In this document: positions 6,219-12,328 of the stretch, piece after piece | How the letters are laid out: the number at the start of each line of letters is the position of its first letter | Position numbering within the stretch: position 1 is the stretch's first letter | NCBI GenBank assembly: GCA_041627895.1 | Contig: JBFKQC010000073.1 | Span: forward strand, 1 to 19,518 | Direction of reading: 5' to 3' | Source: JBFKQC01 sp041627895 | Lineage (GTDB): Bacteria > Pseudomonadota > Alphaproteobacteria > Rhodobacterales > Rhodobacteraceae | DNA length: 19,518 bases | Made by a program: the position numbers and the translations under genes | Notes under the pieces: model-generated | Databases searched by the model: none | What the model was told of the DNA's origin: nothing | The model's input: the letters and a program-made list of their open reading frames with translations, nothing else

Positions 6219-8800
6219 CGGGTCCGGACCGTGGCGACCAGCTCTGGCACGATCACCAGCGGCGCGGCGAGGGCGGCGATCAACAGCCACTGCCCGCCAG
6301 TCAGCGGCACGGTGTGCAGCAGCGCCTGCAGCGGCGGCGCATAGACCGCGGCGACCTGCACGCCCAGCGTGACCGCCAGCGCGATCAGCAGGAACGGATT
6401 GGAAAACCAGCCGATCCGCCAGCAGGGCGAACTGAGCGAGCGGAAGGCGAAGACGCTCATCTTCTCGAACACCACCATCGCGGTAAAGGCGGTGGTGCGC
6501 GCCACGTCCACGCCCAGCGGCATCAGGTGATAGAAGATCGCCAGGCTCGCGGCCCCGGTATAGGTGCCGAAGGCCAGGATCATCATCAGCCCCGAGCGCC
6601 CCAGAACCGGCGCGTCGGGCGGGCGCGGCGGGCGGCGCATCTGGCCGCTTTCCGCCTTTTCCAGCCCTAGCGCCACCGCCGTCACCCCGTCGGTGACCAG
6701 GTTCATCCAGAGGATCTGGGTCGCCAGGAACACCAGCGGCCCGCCGATCAGGATGTTGGTCAGGATCGCCAGCACCTCGCCGGCGTTGGAACTCAGAAGA
6801 TAGCGCACGAACTTGCGCACGTTGTCGGTCTGGCGCCGGCCCTCGCCGATGGCGCGGACGATGGTGGCGAAATTGTCGTCCAGCAGCACCAGGTCGCTGG
6901 CGTCCTTTGCCACGGTGGTGCCGCGCACCCCCATCGAGACGCCGATATCGGCCTGTTTCAGCGCGGGCGCGTCGTTCACCCCGTCGCCGGTCATCGCGAC
7001 GATCTGGCCCTGCGCCTGCAGGAGCTTGACGATCCGCATCTTGTCGCCGGGCTCGGTGCGGGCAAAGACCGCGTCGCCGGCAAGCGCCTCGGTCAGCGCG
7101 GCGTCGTCCATCGACGCCAGGTCCGTGCCGCTCAGCACGGTCGCCGCGCCGATCCCGACCTGCGCGGCGATGGCGCGTGCGGTCACCGGGCTGTCGCCGG
7201 TGATCATCATCACCCGGATGCCGGCGGCCTGCGCACCGGCCACCGCCGCAGCCACTTCCGGGCGCGGCGGGTCGATGATGCCGACCAGGCCAAGAAACGT
7301 CATGCGGTCCTCGGCGATCTCGGCCGCCTCGGCGCGGCGCCGGGCCAGCGCGATCACGCGCAGCCCCCGGCCCGCCATGGCGTCGTAGGCCGCGCGCACC
7401 TCGGCGCGGCGCGCCTCGTCCATCGGCTGCGGCCCCGCCCCGGTCCAAAGCTCGGCCGCGGCCTCCAACATCACCTCGGGCGCGCCCTTGCCGTGCAGAT
7501 CGCAGTGATCGCCCGCGCGCGCCAGCACGGTCATCCGCTTGCGCTCGGAGCTGAACGGCAGTTCGGCCAGCAGGGTCGCCGGGTCGGGCAGGGCGGCCCA
7601 GCCCTTCATCGCCAGCGTCATCAGCGCGCCCTCGGTGGGCTCGCCGATCATCTCCCAGCCGCCCGGGCCGCGATGCACCCGCGCGTGGTTGCAGATCACC
7701 GCGGTTTCGAGGATCAGCGCCAGGCCCGGGTCCTCGTCGACGCCGAGCCGCTGCCCCTGATACGAGATGTGGCCGCGCGGGTCATAACCGGTGCCGCTGA
7801 CCTCGAAGGCGCGGTCGGCCATCCAGATTTCGGTGGCGGTCATCGTGTTCTCGGTCAGCGTGCCGGTCTTGTCGGTGCAGATCACCGTCGCCGCGCCCAG
7901 CGTCTCGACCGCCTGCAACCGCCGCGCCAGCGCCTTCTGCCGCGCCATGGCGCGGGCGCCGAGCGCCAGCGTGATCGTCACCACCGCGGGCAGCCCCTCG
8001 GGCACCACCGCGACCGCGAGCGACAGCCCGGTCATCACCATTTCCAGCGTGTCGCGCCCCGCCGCCAGCCCCAGCGCCAGGATCGCAAGCGCGACGGTCA
8101 GCGCCGCCATCCCAAGCTGCCGCGCCAGCCGGCCCAGCTTGCGCTGGATGTTGGTCTCCTTCTCGCCGACCGATCCGGTCAGTTCCGCGATCCGGCCGAA
8201 CGCGGTGCCGGCCCCGGTCGCGCGCACCCGGCCCTCGGCGCGGCCGGCGACCACCGCCGTGCCGGTATAGACCTCGTTCTTCTCGCCCTTGGCATCGCGA
8301 CGGACCGGCACCGATTCGCCGGTCAGCACGCTTTCGTCGATCTGCAACTGCACCGAATGGGTCAGCGTCAGGTCCGCCGGCACCCGGTCGCCGGCCTCCA
8401 GCAACACCAGGTCCCCCGGCACCAGTTCCCGCGCGGCGACCTCCTGTTCGCGGCCGTCGCGGACCACGGTCGCTGCGTGCGAAAGCATGGACTTCAGCGC
8501 ATCCAGCGCGGTCTCGGCGCGCCATTCCTGCACGAAGCCGAGAATCCCGTTCAGAAGGATCACCAGCGCGATGGCGAGGGTGTCCACGACCTCGCCCACG
8601 ACCAGGGCGACACCGGCGGCGACGGCGAGGATCAGGATCAGCATGCCGCGGAACTGGCGCGCGAAGACGGCAAGGGGCGAAACGCGGCGGCCCTCGGGCA
8701 GCTCGTTCCAGCCATGGGTCACGCGCAGAAGCGCCACCGCCTCGGTGCTAAGCCCGTTGCGGTCGGCCGGGGCGGCGGTGTCTTCGGCGATCCTGTTCAC
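6206..8800 (-). CDS. P-type cation ATPase, P2A (Ca2+-type)
   Basis: 864-aa membrane pump with all P-type hallmarks: TGES (160-163, actuator), phosphorylated Asp D310 in CTDKTGTLTENT, MITGDSPVTARAIA, and TGDGVNDAP (604-612). An N-terminal cation-ATPase domain precedes TM1-2, and a C-terminal helix bundle supplies TM7-10. Ion-site residues resemble SERCA: PEGL in TM4 (E268), SSNAGEV in TM5 (E675), NLVTDG in TM6 (N700, T703, D704). There is no N-terminal CxxC metal-binding domain and no CPC motif, so it is not a heavy-metal pump. Ca2+ (possibly Mn2+) export from the cytoplasm is the best guess. It starts at a GTG with a weak ribosome-binding site, 60 bases after the DUF6505-like gene on the same strand, so it may be read from that operon or have its own promoter. 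Confidence 0.9.
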   Translation of the reverse strand: MNRIAEDTAAPADRNGLSTEAVALLRVTHGWNELPEGRRVSPLAVFARQFRGMLILILAVAAGVALVVGEVVDTLAIALVILLNGILGFVQEWRAETALDALKSMLSHAATVVRDGREQEVAARELVPGDLVLLEAGDRVPADLTLTHSVQLQIDESVLTGESVPVRRDAKGEKNEVYTGTAVVAGRAEGRVRATGAGTAFGRIAELTGSVGEKETNIQRKLGRLARQLGMAALTVALAILALGLAAGRDTLEMVMTGLSLAVAVVPEGLPAVVTITLALGARAMARQKALARRLQAVETLGAATVICTDKTGTLTENTMTATEIWMADRAFEVSGTGYDPRGHISYQGQRLGVDEDPGLALILETAVICNHARVHRGPGGWEMIGEPTEGALMTLAMKGWAALPDPATLLAELPFSSERKRMTVLARAGDHCDLHGKGAPEVMLEAAAELWTGAGPQPMDEARRAEVRAAYDAMAGRGLRVIALARRRAEAAEIAEDRMTFLGLVGIIDPPRPEVAAAVAGAQAAGIRVMMITGDSPVTARAIAAQVGIGAATVLSGTDLASMDDAALTEALAGDAVFARTEPGDKMRIVKLLQAQGQIVAMTGDGVNDAPALKQADIGVSMGVRGTTVAKDASDLVLLDDNFATIVRAIGEGRRQTDNVRKFVRYLLSSNAGEVLAILTNILIGGPLVFLATQILWMNLVTDGVTAVALGLEKAESGQMRRPPRPPDAPVLGRSGLMMILAFGTYTGAASLAIFYHLMPLGVDVARTTAFTAMVVFEKMSVFAFRSLSSPCWRIGWFSNPFLLIALAVTLGVQVAAVYAPPLQALLHTVPLTGGQWLLIAALAAPLVIVPELVATVRTRRQG

Positions 8801-8860
8801 GGCGCCGAGCTTACGCCGAAGCGCCGGGCCCCGTGTTGAGCGAGGTCAAGCGCCCCGCGG

Positions 8861-9346
8861 TCAGCTTCCGTGCACGGCGAAGGCCGCCAGGTCGGCGTCG
8901 CGCGGCCTGATCACCCGGAATTTCTCGCGGATGCCAAGGTCTTCAAGGCTGCGCTCGACCACGAACAGCGTGTTCGGCGGGTGATCCTCGCACATGTCCT
9001 GCATCTGCCGGATCTCGCCCTCGGCGACGGGCCGCGCGGCATCGAGCGAGGGCGCGCCGTAGTTTTCGACGAAATGCCGGGCCAGGCTGTCGGTCAGGGC
9101 CGCCAGTTCCGCCGCGGTGATCGGCGCCACCGCAACGAAGGTCGACCGCCCGAAGCTTTCCAGCCCCAGCCAGCCGTTGGCGAAGGCCTGGCGGCGCTTG
9201 CCGGTAAGCTCCGCCTCGGTGCAGTCGGAGAACGCGAAGGCGCCGGATATCGCCCATTCGCCGATCTCGGCCGCGGGCTCGAAGACATTCAGGTCGCTGT
9301 CGTCCAGCCGGATCACGCGGGCAAGCTGCGGTGAGGGATCGCTCAT
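8861..9346 (-). CDS. DUF6505-like protein of unknown function
   Basis: 161-aa cytoplasmic protein without signal peptide, membrane helix or recognisable catalytic motif. It contains ARVIRLDDSDLNVFEPAAE near the N-terminus, a central FANGWLGLESFGRSTFVAVA stretch and a C-terminal ERSLEDLGIREKFRVIRPR segment. I recognise it as most like the DUF6505 family, from memory of the family pattern. Function is unknown. The ATG at 9344-9346 overlaps the stop of the ligase-like gene (ATGA), so it is the last tightly coupled gene of the DUF6494-mrp-ligase operon. Two cysteines (in DCTEAEL and DMCEDHPP) do not form an obvious metal motif. Confidence 0.7.
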   Translation of the reverse strand: MSDPSPQLARVIRLDDSDLNVFEPAAEIGEWAISGAFAFSDCTEAELTGKRRQAFANGWLGLESFGRSTFVAVAPITAAELAALTDSLARHFVENYGAPSLDAARPVAEGEIRQMQDMCEDHPPNTLFVVERSLEDLGIREKFRVIRPRDADLAAFAVHGS

Positions 9347-10050
9347 GTCTCCTCCAGCATCGTGGTCAGCGGGATCAGCCGGGTCTCGGCGCCGCGGCGC
9401 AACAGCTTGCCGCCGTGCTCGTCGAGGCCGAGGAACAGGCCCTGGTCGGTTTCCTGCCCGATGTCCTCGCACTTGCCGCGCCAGGCCTCGTGCAGCGGCG
9501 CGAAACCCTCGCTCAGATAGCGGTGAATCCAGGACATCATGTGCCGCGACCAGCTTTCGATCAGCGCGGGCGTGGTGATCTCGACGCAGCCCTCGGCATG
9601 AAGCGTGGTGCGGTCCGGCTGCGCGCCGCCGTCGCCCTCGTCGGCAATCGGCACGTCGACGGCGGCGATCAGCCAGTCGGGCTCGGCCGCCGCGTCGGTC
9701 GTCGAGGCGCGGGCGCGAACCCCGCCGCAGGCCGCGCCGTTCACCCGCAGGCCGCCGGGCCAGACGAAATGCACCGCCACCTCGGGCGGGGCGAGCGCGC
9801 CGAGCGCGTCCGACAGGCCGAGTTCCACCGCGAAGATCACGCCGACCGCACGGCCGAGCGGTTCCTCGGGCGCCAGCGTGATCGCGGCGCGCATCGCGTC
9901 GTCGCGCTCGGCATAGTGGATCAGACCGGGCTCGACCTCGCCGGTCAGCGCGTCGGCCAGGGCCTTGGCCATCGGGTCGACCTGAGGCGCCACCGGCTTG
10001 CCCTTCAGAAGCGGCGGGAAGTCGGGGCGCGCGAGGCCGGGTGCGGTCAT
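9343..10050 (-). CDS. Biotin/lipoate-protein-ligase-like protein (DUF4444 C-terminus)
   Basis: 235 aa. The N-terminal two thirds look like the biotin/lipoate A/B ligase fold: AVGVIFAVELGLSDALGALA and the strand VAVHFVWPGGLRVNGAACGG correspond to the substrate-binding core with the WPN-like (here WPGG) element. The C-terminal part (about 180-235: GKCEDIGQETDQGLFLGLDE and onward) fits the small DUF4444 domain of this subfamily. The Arg-rich GRGRxGR biotinyl-AMP loop of BirA is not seen, so activity as a ligase is uncertain; a scaffold or binding role is possible. It overlaps mrp upstream and the DUF6505-like gene downstream, each by 4 bases (ATGA), giving strict translational coupling. That links the protein to a cofactor or Fe-S assembly context rather than to any acyl-carrier substrate, none of which is nearby. 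Confidence 0.75.
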   Translation of the reverse strand: MTAPGLARPDFPPLLKGKPVAPQVDPMAKALADALTGEVEPGLIHYAERDDAMRAAITLAPEEPLGRAVGVIFAVELGLSDALGALAPPEVAVHFVWPGGLRVNGAACGGVRARASTTDAAAEPDWLIAAVDVPIADEGDGGAQPDRTTLHAEGCVEITTPALIESWSRHMMSWIHRYLSEGFAPLHEAWRGKCEDIGQETDQGLFLGLDEHGGKLLRRGAETRLIPLTTMLEET

Positions 10051-11150
10051 GCCGGCGCCTTCGCCGCGATCAGCGCGTCGGCCACCGCCCAAAACCCGGC
10101 GGCCTGCGGGCCGTCGGGCTTCAGCGCGACGATCGGCGCGCCGCCGTCGCCCGCGACGCGGATATCCAGATCCAGCGGTATCTCGCCCAGGAACGGTACG
10201 CCCAGGCGCTCGGCTTCGGCCCTCGCGCCGCCATGGCCGAAGGGGTAATGCCGCTTGCCGCATTCGTCGCAGACGAAACCGGCCATGTTCTCGACGATGC
10301 CGAGGATCGGCGTGTCCATCCGGCGGAACATGTCGATCCCCTTGCGCGCATCGATCAGCGCGATGTCCTGCGGGGTCGAGACGATCACCGCGCCAGCAAC
10401 CTGCGTTTTCTGGCAAAGCGTCATCTGCACATCGCCGGTGCCGGGCGGCAGGTCGACCAGCAGCACGTCGAGCCGGCCCCATTGCACCTGGCTCAGCATC
10501 TGCTGCAGCGCGCCCATCAGCATCGGCCCGCGCCAGATCAGCGCCTCGTCCTCTTCCACCATCAGGCCCAGCGACATCACGGTGACGCCGTGATTCCTGA
10601 GCGGCAGGATGATGCTGCCGTCGGGGCTGGAGGGGCGGCCCGAGACGCCAAGCATGCGCGGCTGGCTGGGGCCGTAGACATCGGCATCGAGAAGCCCGAC
10701 CTTCAGGCCGCGCGCGGCCAGCGCGACGGCGAGGTTCGCCGCCACCGTCGACTTGCCGACGCCGCCCTTGCCGCTGGCCACCGCGATCACCCGGTCGATC
10801 CCGGGCAGCTTTGCCGGGCCCTGCTGCGCAGGCTTCGGCGCCGCGCCGCCGACGCGCAAATCGGGCACCGGCCCGCGCGGCGCCCCGCGCACCGCCTGGC
10901 CCGGCGCGCCATGGGCGGTCAGCACCGCGGAGACCTTCGTGACGCCGTCCAGCGCCCTGACCGCGGCCTCGGCGGCCTGGCGCAGGGGCTCCATCGCGCC
11001 GCCGCGCGCCGGGTCGACCTCGAGCACGAAGGACACCTCGCCGCCCGCCACGCGCAGCGCCTTGACCAGGCCGGCGCTGACGATGTCGGTGCCGCGCGCC
11101 GGATCGACGATGCGCGCCAGCGCGGCGCGGATTTCGGCCTCGCCCGCCAA
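10047..11150 (-). CDS. mrp: Mrp/NBP35-family P-loop Fe-S cluster carrier ATPase
   Basis: 367 aa. The N-terminal domain (1-85) is a MIP18/FeS-assembly type module (RIVDPARGTDIVSAGLVKAL). A Pro/Ala-rich linker follows (about 85-118), then the ParA-like ATPase with the deviant P-loop GKGGVGKST (127-135), LLDADVYGPSQPRMLG, DLPPGTGDVQMTL and the cluster-binding CDEC pair (294-297). Family members bind and transfer [4Fe-4S] clusters as dimers. The start is a TTG at 11148-11150, two bases after the DUF6494 stop. The next in-frame ATG lies inside the conserved N-terminal domain, so the TTG is preferred; GGACCGGGA upstream can act as ribosome-binding site. It overlaps the ligase-like gene by 4 bases. 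Confidence 0.92.
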   Translation of the reverse strand: MAGEAEIRAALARIVDPARGTDIVSAGLVKALRVAGGEVSFVLEVDPARGGAMEPLRQAAEAAVRALDGVTKVSAVLTAHGAPGQAVRGAPRGPVPDLRVGGAAPKPAQQGPAKLPGIDRVIAVASGKGGVGKSTVAANLAVALAARGLKVGLLDADVYGPSQPRMLGVSGRPSSPDGSIILPLRNHGVTVMSLGLMVEEDEALIWRGPMLMGALQQMLSQVQWGRLDVLLVDLPPGTGDVQMTLCQKTQVAGAVIVSTPQDIALIDARKGIDMFRRMDTPILGIVENMAGFVCDECGKRHYPFGHGGARAEAERLGVPFLGEIPLDLDIRVAGDGGAPIVALKPDGPQAAGFWAVADALIAAKAPA

Positions 11151-11152
11151 AG

Positions 11153-11359
11153 CTAGTCCCGGTCCGCGGCGATCCGGCCGGTGACCTCGTGGCGCAGTCC
11201 CAGCGCCTCGATGGTGATCACCGCCTTCGCCGTCACCGGGCCCGCCAGCGTGCCGGCCTCGCGCGCCGTCCTGACGGCGGCCTCGATTTCCTGCTGCGAG
11301 GTCACGCCCACGGTCTTCAGGAATTTCCTGAGCGACATGTTGAACCCGTCATCCGCCAT
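11153..11359 (-). CDS. DUF6494 family small protein
   Basis: 68-aa protein beginning MADDGFNMSLRKFLKTVGVT, with SQQEIEAAVRTAREAG after it. This is the characteristic N-terminal half of DUF6494 proteins, recognised from memory. It has no cysteines and no signal peptide. Function is unknown. The ATG is preceded by a strong ribosome-binding site (GGGGAGGAT on the minus strand). It is the first gene of the operon and ends two bases before the mrp TTG, so mrp translation probably depends on it. A partner of Mrp is a reasonable inference. The 91 bases between this gene and the divergent cytochrome gene should hold both promoters; only a weak inverted repeat (accga 11410-11414, tcggt 11422-11426) was noticed. 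Confidence 0.8.
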   Translation of the reverse strand: MADDGFNMSLRKFLKTVGVTSQQEIEAAVRTAREAGTLAGPVTAKAVITIEALGLRHEVTGRIAADRD

Positions 11360-11450
11360 TGCCTTATCCTCCCCTCGGCGCGGTGCGGCGCCGACAATCC
11401 TCTGGTCTCACCGACCGGCAATCGGTTAGCATCCCCCGCAGAGGAACGCC

Positions 11451-12206
11451 ATGACCCCTTTGAGACGCGCGCTTTACGCCCTGTGGCTCTGGCTGCTCGT
11501 GGGCGCCGCCGCCGCGGCGGCCGACGAGTTGCGCCTGTCGGTTCCGGCCGAGTTGGCCGAGAACGGTTTTCTGAAGCACATCCTGCCGCGGTTCAAGCTG
11601 AAGCATCGTGTCACCGTGGTGCCGGTGGCGCCGGGCGAGTTCGCCGAGATGAGCCTGAGCGCCGCGGGCGAGGGCACCCGGGTCTTCGCCGACGGGCAGG
11701 GGGCCGCCTACCGGCTGGCGATCGCGGTCGAAAGCGACGGCACCGCCCGGTTCCGCGACTGGCTGACCAGCACGCCGGGAAAGAGCGCGGTGGAAAGCTT
11801 TCCGCGCGGCGGCCCGCCGCTTTACACCACCGACCTGCCCGAAGCGGCGGTGGAAGAGACGGTGACGCTGTCCGGCGACGCGGCGCTGGGATCGCGGCTG
11901 GCGCTGGCGCACTGCGGGCGCTGCCACGTCGTCGATCACCGCAACCGGATGGGCGGCATCGGCTCGACGCCGTCCTTCGCGGCGATGCGGGGCCGGCGGC
12001 ACTGGGTGGACCTGTTCCGCAAGTACTGGTCGGAGAACCCGCATCCCTCGTTCACCGAGGTGGTGGGCGTCACCGAGCCCTTCGGCAAGACCAACGTCAC
12101 CCATATCGCCCCGGTGCAGATCACGCTGGACGAGATCGACGCCATCGTCGCCTTCGTCGGGACGCTGACGCCGAAGGATCTCGGCCGGCCGGTTCCGACG
12201 AACTGA
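11451..12206 (+). CDS. Exported c-type cytochrome with solute-binding-protein-like N-terminus
   Basis: 251 aa. Residues 1-24 form a Sec signal peptide (basic MTPLRR, hydrophobic ALYALWLWLLVGAAAAA, cleavage near AAA-DEL). A single haem-binding motif CGRCH spans 155-159 in a C-terminal monohaem cytochrome domain (about 135-245) with GGIGSTPSF and a terminal helix DEIDAIVAFVGTL. The axial ligand opposite H159 is not certain. The segment 26-70 (ELRLSVPAELAENGFLKHIL, then PRFKLKHRVTVVPV) resembles the mature N-terminus of tungstate/molybdate-type periplasmic binding proteins, but no complete lobe follows. GAGGA precedes the ATG. It sits between the mrp operon and the formate dehydrogenase locus and converges with the 4-cluster protein. 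A periplasmic electron-transfer role near formate dehydrogenase is inferred from location. Confidence 0.75.
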   Translation: MTPLRRALYALWLWLLVGAAAAAADELRLSVPAELAENGFLKHILPRFKLKHRVTVVPVAPGEFAEMSLSAAGEGTRVFADGQGAAYRLAIAVESDGTARFRDWLTSTPGKSAVESFPRGGPPLYTTDLPEAAVEETVTLSGDAALGSRLALAHCGRCHVVDHRNRMGGIGSTPSFAAMRGRRHWVDLFRKYWSENPHPSFTEVVGVTEPFGKTNVTHIAPVQITLDEIDAIVAFVGTLTPKDLGRPVPTN

Positions 12207-12244
12207 CGCGATCCGGCGGGGCCGCTTGCGCGGCGCATGTTCTC

Positions 12245-12289
12245 CCCGCCGCCGCCCTGCGGGCTCTGGCGGGCGTGGCCGGCGGCGGG
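12245..12289. terminator. GC-rich inverted repeat between convergent genes
   Basis: Perfect 10-bp arms cccgccgccg (12245-12254) and cggcggcggg (12280-12289) flank a 25-base loop that holds a further mini-hairpin (ccctgcggg, 12255-12263). It lies in the 122-base gap between the convergent cytochrome and 4-cluster genes, where a shared terminator is expected. There is no T-run. No other feature is visible in the gap. Confidence 0.3.
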
Positions 12290-12328
12290 TGATCTTCCGG
12301 ACCGGCGGGCGCGGCGCGCGTTGCGGCG

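Noticed and set aside
6147..6344. A 65-codon plus-strand frame starting at the nagA stop
   Set aside because: It runs antisense into the conserved C-terminus of the P-type ATPase and has no recognisable domain or ribosome-binding site.
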